A stretch of 64,000 nucleotides of DNA from Gossypium raimondii (taxonomy: Eukaryota > Streptophyta > Magnoliopsida > Malvales > Malvaceae): contig NC_068569.1 of NCBI RefSeq assembly GCF_025698545.1, positions 47,435,218 to 47,499,217 of the forward strand, given 5' to 3'. Made by a program: the position numbers and the translations under genes. Under the pieces are notes generated by a model. That model made no database searches. It was given only the letters and a program-made list of their open reading frames with translations, and was not told the origin of the DNA. This document shows positions 21,611 to 34,589 of this stretch, one piece after another. The first letter of the stretch is position 1. Each line of letters begins with the position of its first letter.

Positions 21611-23555
21611 TTTTATATAAAATTTTGTATCTGGGCCACTTTCATAAATAATCAATTTATTTGAATCGGTTTTGGATGAAAAAAAAAAACCCTCAAATGG
21701 GAGATTGTAGGCTTTGTAGTTGAGTTATTTGGTGAAGATTTTGAAGAGATTATGATTTGAGTACCGAGTCCAAGTGAGAGAGTAAGGGATCCAAGGCACC
21801 GAGAGCGTCTTTTCTTAGGTATTGCTTTATTTAATGCTTGATTCTGTTATTAATTTTTGGGAGTTTTGTACTTTTCTTTGGTGCTTGTACCTTTATTAAT
21901 AAAATTTTATTTGTTGAGAAAAATAGGTTATTAGGGGAAAAACAGAAAAGAGGGAAATATTAATGTCATCTGAATAATGGAAAACTTCTAATTTATAAAA
22001 TTTTAAATTAATAATAATAAAATTTTATTTTAATCCTCTAAAATAATAAAATCTTAATTTATTTTTTAAAAGATTAAAAAATATAAACTATTAAAATAAT
22101 AAAATTATATTTTACTATTATAATTTAATATTCTGAACTTCATATGTATATGAATATATAATTCACTGTCTGCCAAGATCTGAAATTAATGTAACTCTTG
22201 AAAACATCAAAAAAATGTATAAGATAAAGCGATGATGCATGGCACCCCCACCAAACGTGGTTGTCCAGTGCAGCAAATGCTCGTCTTATTATTATCACTA
22301 GTATGGTTGTTTTACGCTTCGCGATCAGTTATTTATTTGTTTGTTTTACTTTTATAATCGGATGGATGGTCTAATTCATCAGATTACTAGTTGTACAGTT
22401 TTATTAAATAAATTATAAAATCAAAAATCAAAAATCGATTCAATAGATTTTTATCCTATCAATTTGCAAGTAAATAGGTCTAATGTCCTCTTCAATCAGT
22501 CCGATCCGGTTCAAACAACCATGACTCTAAGTCTCTACACTTCATACATTTGGAATTTAATCCCTCTACTTTTTAAATTTAAAAATTCATTTTTAAATTA
22601 TATATAACAATATAATAATTTAGTTGAAAAGTTAACGATATTAACTATTTAAACTAATTAATGATATTATAAAAAATATAGAGAGCAACTTATGTTAGAA
22701 TTAAAATATAAAGATTAAATTTCAAATTTATTTATATCAAACGGACTAAAATTGAAAATTATCTATTTTATAAAATGCAAAAGGAAATAAAAATAACATG
22801 GTAGGCGTATGAGGTAGTGCAACCCGGTAAAGTTGCCATCACTTTAATAAAATTAAAATTGGGCTATTGAAAATTAATTTGATTAATTGAATAAATTAAA
22901 TAAATCATATTTATTTTATAAATAGAAAATAAATATTTGATTGGATTAAATTATAAAATGTAGAGTTAAAAATTTATGAAGTACTACAAAAGAGACTTAA
23001 AATTTGGAAGCACATATAAATATTATTTGTGTTATCCTTATTCAAATTCTTCTAACTAGTAGAACCATTTACCTGGTTTTAACCCAAGTTTCATATATTA
23101 TTCTGTAAAAAAATAATGAGAATTTATTTTTAAGAATAAATTTTATTTTTGCAAATAACAATTTCTATCGGTTTCTATTTGACTGAAAGTGATTATATCG
23201 TTTCAAGTTATATGTTTGATTCGTATTGTTTGAGTCCATACTTAAAGAAATTCGGTTTGGGAATGATACAAATCCATCACGCGCAAAACACAAAGTAATT
23301 TTTGGGGAAATTAAAAAATTTTTAAAAAAATCCATTAAAGAAACAAATAAACTTTAAAAAATTGAACAAAAAAAGTGAGAGCCCAGTTATTGTTGTCGGC
23401 TATTAATTCTTATCTTATTCATAAATTATTATTAAATTGTATTAGTAGCCGAGCAAAGTCAAGTAAAGTTTGAGGTTCATTAAGAAAAGAAAAGAAAAAT
23501 CACTTCTTTCAATTTCTTTCTTTGGAAACTCGGCTTCTTTAAGCTATTACCACTA
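21611..23555. other. AT-rich intergenic DNA upstream of the intact P450
   Basis: No gene recognised across 1.9 kb. The last 60 bases (pyrimidine-rich, then CTATTACCACTAATGGAG) resemble the leader of the broken paralogue and contain the start context of the P450. No TATA box can be named safely. Confidence 0.45.
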
Positions 23556-25171
23556 ATGGAGTTCCAGATATCCTTATTCCAGCTCCTCATCAGCTTCCTC
23601 CTGTTTTTGTTTATGGTAATCACAAGTGTAAGGAGATCAAAAGCTAAGAATTTCACTCAAAAGTTGATTCCAGGGCCATGGAAATTACCATTGATAGGAA
23701 ATCTGCACCAGCTCGCCGCTTCTGGTCTACCCCATCGCACCTTACGTGACTTGGCTACGAAACATGGTGACTTCATGCATCTGCAACTCGGTCAAGTTTC
23801 CACCGTGGTCGTTTCTTCTCCAGAAATGGCTAAAGAGATTATGAAAACACATGATATCGTCTTTGCTAATAGGCCTTTTCTCGTTGTGGCCAAGATGACA
23901 ACTTATGAGTGCACTGATATTGCCTTTGCACCATATGGAACCTATTGGAGAAATCTGCGGAAAATTTGCACATCGGAGCTTCTGAGTGCAGCTCGGGTCG
24001 CTTCCTTCCGATCCATAAGAGAAGAGGAAGTGTTGAATCTTGTCGAAACCATAAAATCAAATGAAGGGTTGGCTGTGAATCTGACCGAGAAAGTTTTTTC
24101 AACGAGTTATGCAATAACAGCGAGGGCAGCCTTTGGCAAGAAATGCAAAGATCAAGAAGCTTTCATATCCGTTGTTGCTGAGGAAAGCAAGGTGAACTCG
24201 GGCTTCTTTGTTTCCGAATTTTTTCCTTCACTTAAATTCTTGGATGTTGTTTCTGGTCTAAAGCATAGAGTTGAAAAGATTCATGGAGAAACTGACAGGA
24301 TAGTTGGGAACATTGTTAATGATCACAAACAAAGTAGAGCAAAAGGCAGAAGTGAAGATGAAGACCAGGAAGATTTGGTTGATGTTCTTTTAAGGCTTCA
24401 GGAGGATGGCGAATTTCCCTTAACTGACAACAACATCAAAGCTATCCTCTTTGTAAGTCGATTTCCTTTCACTACATTGACTTGGAATTTGGTAGTTGTT
24501 CACAAATGTTAATGGCCATAATGTTATTTATTACATTGTTTTAGGACGTTTTCAGTGGCGGAAGTGAGACATCAGCAACAGCCGTAGAATGGGCAATGTC
24601 GGAAATGATTAAAAACCCAAGAGTTATGACAAAAGCACAAGCAGAGGTAAGGCAGGTGTTTGAAGGCAAAGGAAATGTGGATGAAACAGGCGTTCATCAA
24701 CTTAAATATCTCAAGTGTGTTATAAAAGAAACCTTAAGACTGCACCCTGTTATACCTTTATTGATTCCAAGAGAAAGTAGCAAGAATTGTGTGGTTAATG
24801 GATTTGAAATACCTGCAAAGACCAGAGTCATTGTGAATGCATGGGCAATCGGGAGAGATCCTAATCATTGGGTTGAGCCTGAAAAGTTTGAGCCTGAAAG
24901 GTTTGTCAACAGTTCAGTTGATTTCATAGCGACAAATTTCGAGTTCATCCCATTTGGGGCAGGAAGGAGGATATGTCCAGGCATATTATTCGCCCTGCCA
25001 AATGTAGAGCTGCCACTTGCCCAACTGTTGTTCCATTTTGATTGGAAATTGCCGGGGGGAATGAAGCAAGAAGATATGGACATGACTGAGAAGTTCGGCG
25101 TATCTATGAAGAGGGAAAATGATCTTGTCCTAGTTCCGAGTCCTTACCATGCTTCCATTACAATTGCCTAG
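23556..25171 (+). CDS. CYP71D-like cytochrome P450 monooxygenase (intact)
   Basis: Two exons: 23556-24452 (299 codons) and 24545-25171 (208 codons plus stop). They are split by a 92-bp phase-0 intron with GTAAGT donor and TTTTAG acceptor. The 507-residue protein has the usual length. In order: membrane anchor (residues 4-21), proline-rich hinge IPGPWKLPLIGN (38-49), I-helix oxygen-binding motif GGSETS (304-309), KETLR (ExxR, E361/R364), EPERF (416-420), and haem loop FGAGRRICPG with ligand Cys443. Every key residue is present. The intron sits just before the I-helix, as is usual in CYP71 genes. Such enzymes sit on the endoplasmic reticulum and hydroxylate terpenoids, alkaloids or other small specialised metabolites with electrons from P450 reductase. 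The substrate cannot be read from sequence, and the related CYP71BE group is an alternative assignment. The ATG matches the paralogue's start. Confidence 0.93.
24453..24544 (+). other. Intron of the intact P450
   Basis: The boundaries GTAAGTCG...TTTTAG join ...KAILF to DVFSGG. Without splicing the frame runs into a stop at 24510. The T-rich body has strong similarity to the paralogue's intron (7842-7930), but that one has lost the donor consensus. Confidence 0.9.
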
Positions 25172-26252
25172 AGGCACACCCTTATGCTGCATACTTCTAT
25201 GAGCTTATAATATGTATTTGTATATTTGTGTGGTGCTTGTAACTCTTTTTATGTTCACATTGTGTCGTGTGTATATATTTTCTCTAAGAGCTGGATGTGA
25301 CTTGGGACATTATTTTCTGCATCGTTGAACAATTTGATGATTTCAATGTTATTGATTTCAGTTTCACACTATTCTTATTTCCAGTAGTTGTATGTTAATA
25401 GGTTGGTGTTTCCTATAATGTGGTTAAGTCGCGGAATTTAATAAAAAATTTATTATAAAATTGCTAAATTAAAGGCTCACTAACCTATAAAGTTGATAAA
25501 AAGAAAATAAGTAGAGATTACATAATCTAGTTCAATCCCCCAAATAGGGACACTTCAAAAATTCGCAATCCATGGCTTCCCCATGTGCCAGTTTAATCAG
25601 ACTATCGGTCTCTTGATTGTCCTTCTAAAAATATGTGAAATATTTCAATGCTCAAACTGTGATAGCAACTGGAGAATCCTCCTTATCAATGCTGAGTTAG
25701 ATCCTCCCATAGGTCTCGTCTAGATAGCCTTAGCTATCTTAATGCTATCTGCTATATATTTGGATGATAAATTAGAATGCCTAAATCATCCAAAATTTTA
25801 ATTATTATTTTTAATTTGCTATGATAATTGATAGCACCATTCGAATCTTCACATATTCAAAAAAATTTAGATTTAACCCCAAAAAAATTGAATTATTTTA
25901 ATTAGTTATACTGTAATAAGATTTTAATTTGACATGTTTAATTTTTAACTCGAACAATTTTACTTAATTTGAAAAAAATTCAAATCGAGTTAAAATAATA
26001 AAATATGACTCGTTAACTCGAAAATTTTTCATTCGATCCGATTAAATACTCACTCTTAAGAAAAAATATTTGATAAATTATCAAATAAAATTTTAAACTC
26101 TAAAGTTAGGGTTTACAAGTATGGTATATATATAAAAAAAAAAAAAAGAGTCAACTTGTGTTTCGTTGGAAACCTACCAAGGAAGCTAGTCTCCCACCGC
26201 TTCCTTCAATTGGAAACCTACCAAGGAACCTAATTTGTAGTGCTGTCATTTG
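25172..26252. other. 3' flank and AT-rich intergenic DNA
   Basis: Immediately after the stop, AT-rich sequence with ATAATATGTATTTGTAT may hold the poly(A) signals of the P450. From about 25900 there are ACTCGAA-type dispersed repeat strings like those at 6420-6560 and 17690-17830. No gene. Confidence 0.45.
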
Positions 26253-27971
26253 ACCCTTTTACCAAAATAGCTCAAAAAAATATTATATTTACAAAAATAA
26301 CTTGTGTTTAAAAACAATCACCTAAAATGAATGGTGCCTAATCATTGTGTTAGACTTAAAAAAATTATTTTTTTGAGTTTTGACCTGTCAATGGCCGGAA
26401 CCCATATATTTTTTTAAAAAAATTATATAATATTGATATACGAAAAGGAAAAAAAAATTTTTGGGTCTTTGCACATCAATGGCGGCACCAATACACATAA
26501 AATTTTTTTCTTTTTTTGTGTCGAATCGATATCGAATCTGAAAAAAAAATTTTGGGTCTTTGGCACATCAATGGCACACCTAGTACAAATTTTAAAAAAA
26601 AATTTCTTTTTTTTTCGTGTCAGAATCAGATATAAATATATAAAAAAAGAAAAAAAATATTGGGTGTTGGCCTGTCAATGGCCGGCACCCAGTACAAAAT
26701 TAAAAAAAATTCTTTTTTTCAGATCGAATCGAGATATAGATATATGAAAAAATAAAAAAAATTTGGGTCTTTGCTTGTCAATGGTAAGCACCAAGACAAA
26801 ATTAAAAAATTTCTTTTTTTCGTGTCGAATCGATATAAATATCTGAAAAAATAAAAAATTTTTGGTCTTGGCTTATCATCAATGGCTTCAAGCACCCAGA
26901 TCTAAATTAAAAAATTCATGTCAAAATCGGATATAAATATCTGAAAAAATAAAAAATTTTGGGTCTTTGGTCAATGGCCGGCACCCAATACAAAATTAAA
27001 AAAAATTTTCTTTTTTTTCGTGTTAGAGTCAGATATAAATATACGAAAAAAATAAAAAAAATTTGGGTGTTGGCCTGTCAATGGCCGGCACCCAGTACAA
27101 ATTTAAAAAAAAAATTTGTGTTAGAATCAGATATAAATATACAAAAAAAATAAAAAAAATTTTTGAGTGCTGGCCTGTCAATGGCCGACACCCAGTACTA
27201 ATTAAAAAAAATTCTTTATTTTTTCATGTCAGAATCAGATATAAATATACGAAAAAATAAAAAAAAAATTTGGGTTAAATTTTGCCATCTATTTTTTTAT
27301 ACTATAAAAAATATTCTTTATTTTTTGCATGAGAAAATTAATTTTATCATATCCTTTTTTTTAGATGGGCAACTGTATCTTACCATTGATGTGCCAAAGA
27401 CCTAAATTTTTTATTTTTTTCGTATATTTATATCTGATTCTAACATGAAAAAAAAATTTTAATTTTGTATTGGGTGCCGGCCATTGACAGGCCGGCACCC
27501 AAAATTTTTTTTTCTTTTTTCCGTATATTTATATCTGATTCTGACACGAAAAAAAAGAAATTTTTTTTAAAAAAATTTGTACTGGGTGCCGGCCATTGAC
27601 AGACCAACACCCAAAATTTTTTTTTATTTTTTCGTATATTTATATCTGATTCTGACACGAAAAAAAAGAAAAAAATTTTATTGTATACTGGGTGCCGGCC
27701 ATTGACAGGCTAGCACCCAAAATTTTTTTCTTTTTTTTCTTTTTTGTATATCAGTATTATACAATTTTTTTAAAAAAATACATGGGTTCCGGCTATTGAC
27801 AGGCCAAAACCCCAAAAAATAATTTTTTTAAGTCTGACACAATGATTAGGCAATCATTGGTGCAAAAAAAGAGTGAGTACTATTTATTTTAGGTTATTTT
27901 GGTGATTGTTTTTAAACTTGAGTTATTTTTATAAATATAATTTTTTTTTGAGCTATTTTAGTAAAATGGCC
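26253..27971. mobile_element. Foldback element with palindromic tandem units
   Basis: Outer ends are inverted: ACCCTTTTACCAAAATAGC at left and the complement of GCTATTTTAGTAAAATGGC at right, with further arm matches inward (AACAATCACC against GGTGATTGTT). CATTTG flanks both sides (26247-26252 and 27972-27977), a possible short target duplication. The left arm has about nine units of ~100 bp and the right arm about five in reverse orientation, with a unit-free loop at roughly 27275-27390. Each unit has a core with an 11-base arm GGGTGCCGGCC, a 7-base loop ATTGACA and the exact complement of the arm (for example 27472-27500), plus an AGATATAAATATA spacer. No coding potential is credible. A long-TIR Mutator or foldback relative fits, but the superfamily is not settled. 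Confidence 0.75.
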
Positions 27972-28850
27972 CATTTGTGTGTTGTTCCCATAATATGTAT
28001 TAATCCATTTTGGTTGGCAGTGATGCAATGATGGAGCCACGCTGTAGGTTGCGGGGTTAATCCGTATTGATGCAAGAATTCGCGAGTTTGACTTTAAATT
28101 TGAAAATTGTAAAATGAGAAGTTAGATTGTGGAAGTGAGAACAGCAGAAAGTAGCAATTATTGTTTTCTTTTTCTATAAATTTTATTAATATGTGTTTCT
28201 AAGGTCCAGTTCTTCATTACTTTTGAGAAGTACTTTTGAAAAATTAGAGTGTTTGATATTACTGTCAAAAAGTACTTTTGAAGAATAAAATATCTATTTT
28301 AGACATGATATTGTAAAATAATAAATATGTATTTAAATAATGTTCAAATTAGTTAATATTATGATATTTTAGCAAAAATATAAAAATAGTTTATTATAAC
28401 TTATTGTTAATATTTTAATATATAATATTAATTTTAAATATTTCTAAGTAATTAATATTAATTATTTATTAAATTTAATTAGAATATATAAACTATATTT
28501 AAATATTTAAATATAATAATTAAATATTTGTAATTAGATATTGACACAATTGTATTATTATAAAATTATTTTTATTTTTAATTAATGCTTTTAACACATT
28601 TGTATTATTTTATTTTAAAATGTATTTGAATATATAACGCATATTAGATATTAACATAACATAGAAAACATAAACCTAACAAATTAAAATATTACATATA
28701 TTTAGATTAAAGTTTTAAAAGGGATAATATTTATATACCAAATATAAATACTAAAAATTTTACAATAGCATTTACAATTTAAAGTGAATTCATTAAACTA
28801 GAAACTATAGCATCTCTTGTTAATTCCATTTTAAAACCACTTGAATTATT

Positions 28851-29197
28851 TTATTCACCGTCATCATCACTATCATCGTTGTCGTCGTCGTCATCATCAC
28901 TTTCTCGACCACGCGCATTTTCTGAATCAATAATATTCTCATATGCCCAGTTAATATCTTCGTATTCCAGAAAATCTGCATCATTTCGACTGAAATATTT
29001 TCGGATAAAATTGTGTATCGTCATTGTAGCAACAACGATCATGGTTTGCTTTTGGCATATCCCTTCAAATGACCTTTTTTTTTCTAAACACCAAAAGTTC
29101 GTTCAATCACACTATATAATGATGAATATGAATGATTGAATATCTCTTTTATACCAGATATCGGTCTACCTCTACGAAAGTCAAGTAAATGATATCG
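28851..29197 (-). pseudogene. PIF/Harbinger transposase (DDE_Tnp_4) C-terminal fragment
   Basis: The minus strand reads RYHLLDFRGRPISGIKEIFN, then HSYSSLYSVIERTFGV, a stop, then (in another frame) TIHNFIRK...FLEYED and an acidic Asp-rich tail ending at 28851. The ERTFGV(L)K and xxHNFIR motifs are hallmarks of the C-terminal part of PIF/Harbinger transposases. The same family gave rise to the domesticated ALP1/HARBI1 proteins. A stop in place of the residue after FGV, plus a frameshift, show it is dead. Only the last third is present. Confidence 0.8.
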
Positions 29198-29579
29198 CTG
29201 CTATTTTAGTATGGGTTTTGCTTACTAATGCGACCCTCTTTAATATGTACCATTTGCAATACATTTAAGTAAAAATATTATTATATATAAAGTCCTAACG
29301 CAGTCATTAAGAAAACCCATGTAGTTACTTCAAACATGTGGTATTATTTATTATCAAAGTAATGGCATTAAAGGCATGACTTCCCCACTCCACCGGTCCA
29401 GCAGCAACTGCATTAATGGAGTAAAAAAGGCACGTACCTAGCTACAAAACTCAATTATGGCTTGTTTACAAATCTTACCAAACCATGAACTCAACATGAT
29501 ACTTCAAACACATTACACCAAAACAGGTTTTTAGCGGCGTTTTTTTAAGTTTTTAGTGGAGAAATTAGAATCATAATGT

Positions 29580-31218
29580 AAACCTCAAATAATGTAATAA
29601 GCTGCAAAGTTACGTGCAAATTTAGCTAAAATGGTAATTAAAACTCCCTTCTAAAAATCAAAATTAATAATTAAACTATAAAGCTAAGATATAACCATAC
29701 AAAAAATTAAACAATTGGACATTTTTTTAAGAAAACTAATTACGGAAACATAGGAATAAATATCTTATATTTCCTCAATTTCGAAGCAAATCCTAAAAAA
29801 AAAAAGACAGAAGTATATTACTACCGAAAAACAGAAATAAGAAAAATAAAACAGAAGGCAACAGAAGTAAATTTGACTAATAAACAGAAGACAAAAGTGA
29901 ACAAGTGCTAATAAACTCAAATCAAACACTAAAAGACATTCCCATGTCAATGGTCTCAACAACTTCAACATCATGTACTTAAACCAGATTTTAATATTAG
30001 CTAGGTTTTAAAAACAACAATGACTCACTATTTTCTGTCCCTTGGGAAGAGATTAATTAAAAACCAAAATTAGATTATCCATTGATCAACTGTCCAATAA
30101 TAATTTAACACTTAATCAAAAAAATTGGCGCTTGAATTTTTCTAACTACTCGTATTTCTCTTATTACTCAAAGCAACAAGGCAACATAGAAACTACAGCC
30201 TAAATGCTAATCGTTTAATCAGTTTGGGGTTTAATGAAGCCACAGCAACTACACCTAAATGCGAAAGCAATATGCGCAAACAAGTTCATATGAACAAATA
30301 TTAGAGCCATAGTCATTCGGGCCTACAATGCCTACTAAGTACCTCAGTGTTTCCTTCATGAGGGTGCCACTGTTTCAGCTAAGAATCTCAAAGCAACAAG
30401 GCAACACAGAAACTACAGCCTAAATGCAAAATTTAGGAACAAGTAAATAAGGAATTCTTTTATTTTTTAAATAAAAATTTATAAATAGTGAGATTTTAAC
30501 TTAAAAATATCTTTAAACGAAAACCATAATTTTAATAATGATTTCTCAAAACTATATTTAATATTGAATTTTGTATTTAAATTTGAATTGTACGATTCAA
30601 TCAATTGAAGTGAAGCAATGGAAAGTTGAAAGAAGGTTTTCTTTGTCTTTTTCTTTATGTAGAAAAGTTGTGTGGTCCAATTTTCAACCCTAGTGGATGT
30701 TTTAAAGCATTCATATATAGCTAAGATATATTATAGAACGGTCCCAACCCTATAAGTTAATTGTTAATGTCTCAAACTGATCTCGAGTAACTAACAAACA
30801 TACACCACATATTTATCAACCATCAATCAAACAACTTAATGCAGATTTCATTTTTGTCTTTTAATTTCAAAGATTAGTACATGGATACCACCAATCAAAC
30901 ACGACTCTAATACTTGGACATTACTTTTGCTATATGTATCCAACAAGTTATATACTGATTATTGATTGGTGGCTGATAATGTAGATAAAATTAGCATAAA
31001 TTAATCCATATTCAATTTAACTTCAAAAATAATTTCTTCTACTCGTTCAATGAACTATTTTTTCTGCAAGTAATAGCTATAATCAAATATATTTATTAAG
31101 AAGTATTTCGAAGATCAAACTGTAGTAAAAACTTATAACTGATTTCAACTAATTGACTCAAGTCACTCGCTAATTGTTTAATCAGATCGGTTTGGGGTTT
31201 AAGGAAGCAAATGAAACT
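29580..31218. other. CACTA interior, left part
   Basis: No gene recognised. A segment CTCAAAGCAACAAGGCAACA(T/C)AGAAAC is present near 30168 and 30388 and again beside the nested LTR (34199-34225), so it is a short internal repeat. Possible captured host sequence near 30300-30380 was not identified. Confidence 0.4.
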
Positions 31219-31223
31219 ACAGC

Positions 31224-34194
31224 TGTAACAACCCGATTTTAGGCCTAGTCGAAATAGTGGTTTCGGGACCACAAATTCCACGAGGAAAATTTTTTATTTT
31301 TATTATATTTTTATGGTCTAAAATTTCACATAATAATTTTGTGAAAATTTCGTTCAAAAATTTCGACGTTTGGGCACTCAATTTAATCAAAAGGACTAAA
31401 TTGTAAAAAGTGCAAAAGTTGAGTTCTATATGTTAGGAGTGTCTAATTGTTATGAAATTTTAAATTGGAGGTCCTTAAATGGTAATTAGACCATTGGTTA
31501 TGTTATGGACAAAAATGGACGTGAAATAGGTGAAATAAGATATTTTTAAGTTAAGGGTATTTTGGTAATTTAGTAATTAAAACATATTAAAAAGACAAAA
31601 TAAGCCAAATTTCATCATCTTCTCCATGGGGGCTGCCGAATGTGTCAGGGAGCCATAGCTGGGGTTTGTTCAAGCTTCCAACCTCATAGTAAGTGCATCT
31701 TAGCCCCGTTTTTAATGTTCTTCGCATTTTTGAAATCCTCGTAGCTCGGTTTAGCTTATTCTACCATTAATTCACGGTAGGGTGCATATTTGGAAAAATA
31801 CCCAGAGGTGAAATGTGTTTATTTTGCTGTTTTATGGTAGAATATGAAGCTAGAATTTATGATAAACAACTTTTACTAAGTGATTTTAAGTAAAACTTGG
31901 TAAATTGACATAATCGGTAAAAATATTTATTGTTCATAAGTGTATGTTAGAGTGAGAATTTGATGTTGCCATAGAAGGGAAACGTGTTCAGCATGTTGCA
32001 AAACATAAGAATAAGGTGTGAAATTAAATTTTCGAGCCTAGGGACGTAAATGGAAATATACAAAAGTTTAGGGGCAAAATTGTAATTTTTCCAAAGTTTG
32101 AGTCAAGGACTGTTTTGATAAATGTGAGTACTAAATAAGTCAATTGTGTTATTATAGATCAAGAAAGAAGTGGAATCGACCTTGACCGGAGAAAAGAAAA
32201 GATTAAAGACTAAATTGCTAAAATTTTATATTGTTGCATCAAAGTAAGTTATGTATAAATAATAGTTATATTTTTATAAATTGTGAATTATGTTTGACAT
32301 GTGAATTAAATTTGAATTGAGATGATGTATTATTTTATATATAAATTTGTTATCTAATCATGCCTTTATGCAAGTACGAGATTAGATTGAAGGATCAATC
32401 GTGAGAAATGCAGGGTCAAGTACATTCGTATTACAACTCGTAATGAATTGACAGAAAAGACCATGGTTGGACCATGGTAGTGAGTGTGCCAGTGTAAGAC
32501 CATGTCTGGGACATGGCATCGTCACGGACAGAGGAGAGTCAGTGTAAGACCATGTCTGGGACATGGCATCGGCTCGATATGAGAGTCAGTGTAAGACCAT
32601 GTCTAGGACATGGCATCGGCTCGAGATTAGTTTTGAGTGCCAGTGTAAGACCATATCTAGGATATGGCATTGGCGTCCTACCAGGTGTACAAGATATCCC
32701 GAACACCCCTAATATTACAAGTAGTTCAACGGGAAATTCAAGGAGTATGCTCAAGATAAGTAAGAGTAGGATATGTGAGTATTATGACTAGGCACAGGTA
32801 TGTATATGAGACTCATAAATAATGTGCTCAGATTATGATGCATTATTGATAAGGATTCAAACGAGTAAGGTGTGTCTATGATCACTTGATTGTTATGTGC
32901 CAAGACATGATATGCTTTGGTGTAAGTGTATATAAATGAAAGTGAACACAAACAATTATTGAATGAGTGAAATTGACCTTAAAATAGTTGTGGGCAGCAG
33001 CATTAGTATAACTTTGAAAAATAACCAAAAATGGTGGAAATTGAATTAGAGAGTGAATAAGATATTAAATGAAAGCTTAAGAAGTCTATTTTTACATAAA
33101 AGAAACAGAGCAAGCAAAAGAGTTATACATTTTGAGATATTTGAATTTTAGTGAGGCAAGGTCGGATTGATTTCAGAATCCCCTGTTCTGACTTTGGAAA
33201 ATAATTAAAATTTGTACAAAAATGATTATGAGTTACAATTTATATGCTTAGAATACTTAATGAGTCTATTCTCAAAGGGAACAAACATAAATACCATCCG
33301 AGCTCTGTACAATGAGATAATTCATTTTTAGTGAAGAGAGGTCAGAGATGTTGAGCAATGAAACAGGGGTGACTTTAAAGAATAAACTGTACTAATTGAC
33401 CAAGTAAAAAATTCTGAAATTTTTATGACAAGAAGATATGTGAGTCTAGTTTCTGGAAAAATTAACGGATCTTAATTTGGAGCTCTGTAGCTCCAGATAA
33501 AAATGATTTAGTGACTCTGACTCAAATAGACAGCTTTAAATTTTAATATAAGTGAGTAGTGAAATTATGTATAATGCTATTTAAGTATGTTTTATACATA
33601 AAAGATGTGGAATGGAGAGGAGGAGGAGGACAATAAAATGTATGAAAGAATTGTGTATAATGGTCATATGCCCGATTATAATCGGTAAATGTTAAATCGA
33701 ATGGTAAATACGTATTGGTACTGAAGGAGCTATTGCGGTATTGAAAAGCAATTGATCAAATACTTAAGAAATTTAGTCATGATATATATATGTGATAATA
33801 ATGATATATGGGTGATTATATCATTGAGTTGCATTAGTTAATTCGGTTTATGTGATGGGAAAATATAAGTTTCATAGTATGAGAGAGTGGTATTGAAATA
33901 TATATATTGAATTGAGAAATTGTTTTGAATTGTGAACATGAGAGATTGTGAATTGAATAAAATGGAAATGAAGATTTGAATTACCTCAGTAAGTACCGGG
34001 TCTTGTAGGCCCTATTTGTTATGAGTATAATATTTTGAGGATATGTTGTAAAGAATTATAAAAGCATGTTAAAAATTTGAAGAGTTTAAATTTGAATGAA
34101 ATTTTATAACTCGGTTTAATACGTTACATGTGTAAGTGTTCTAGTAATGCCTCATACCCTATTCCGGAGTGGAATACGGATAAGGGGTGTTACA
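31224..34194 (+). mobile_element. Solo LTR (Ty3/gypsy, probably Tekay/Del-like), inside the CACTA
   Basis: The ends are TGTAACAACCCGATTTTAGG and GGGGTGTTACA, and the 5-bp target duplication is perfect: ACAGC at 31219-31223 and 34195-34199. At 2971 bp it is large. TGTAACACCCC-type starts and ~3-kb LTRs are typical of Tekay/Del chromoviruses, so the lineage is an inference. No internal region, primer site or second LTR exists here, so it is a recombination product. It carries a hairpin-rich tandem repeat at 32491-32680. Confidence 0.85.
32491..32680 (+). repeat. Four ~50-bp tandem units with a CCATGTC hairpin
   Basis: Units start at 32491, 32541, 32588 and 32642 with AGTGTAAGACCATGTCTGGG. Each holds CCATGTC, a TGG or TAG loop, then GACATGG, a 7-bp perfect hairpin. 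The fourth copy drifts to CCATATC...GATATGG, with both arms changed in step. They are inside the solo LTR. Confidence 0.85.
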
Positions 34195-34589
34195 ACAGCA
34201 ACAAGGCAACAAGGCAACACAGAAACAAACCGTAAAAATTTATTTCGGTTATAATTAGCTTCAGTACATTGTTGAATTAGTTTAATTGAAACCCTAAATC
34301 CCAAATAGCTAGGATTGAAACAAAACCCTAAAAATTTAATCGACCATTGACAGAAACGGCTTACCTGGGATACAAATCTCGCAGCTTCGCCCAACAATCA
34401 TGTAAAGATTGATTCCAACCTTGCTTCGTTTCGGTTGATTGCTGAGATAACCTCTGCTGTTTTTTCCTTTGTATTTTTCTTTGAAATTTTCTTCCCTTTC
34501 GATTCGCTATTTCTCTGCTAACCTCTCTTCAATTTCCCTCTTTCTCAATTTGGTAAAGGACGACACGAATGAATTAAGTTAAATGTCCT

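Noticed and set aside
26433..27658. Frames with repeated VLACQWPAPSTN text
   Set aside because: They translate the tandem units of the foldback, on both strands. They are a product of the repeat, not a protein family.
32513..32791. Frames with repeated GLTLA/GHGIGS text
   Set aside because: They translate the hairpin units of the solo LTR.
34152..34397. 81-codon minus-strand frame
   Set aside because: It straddles the solo LTR end and has no recognisable domain.
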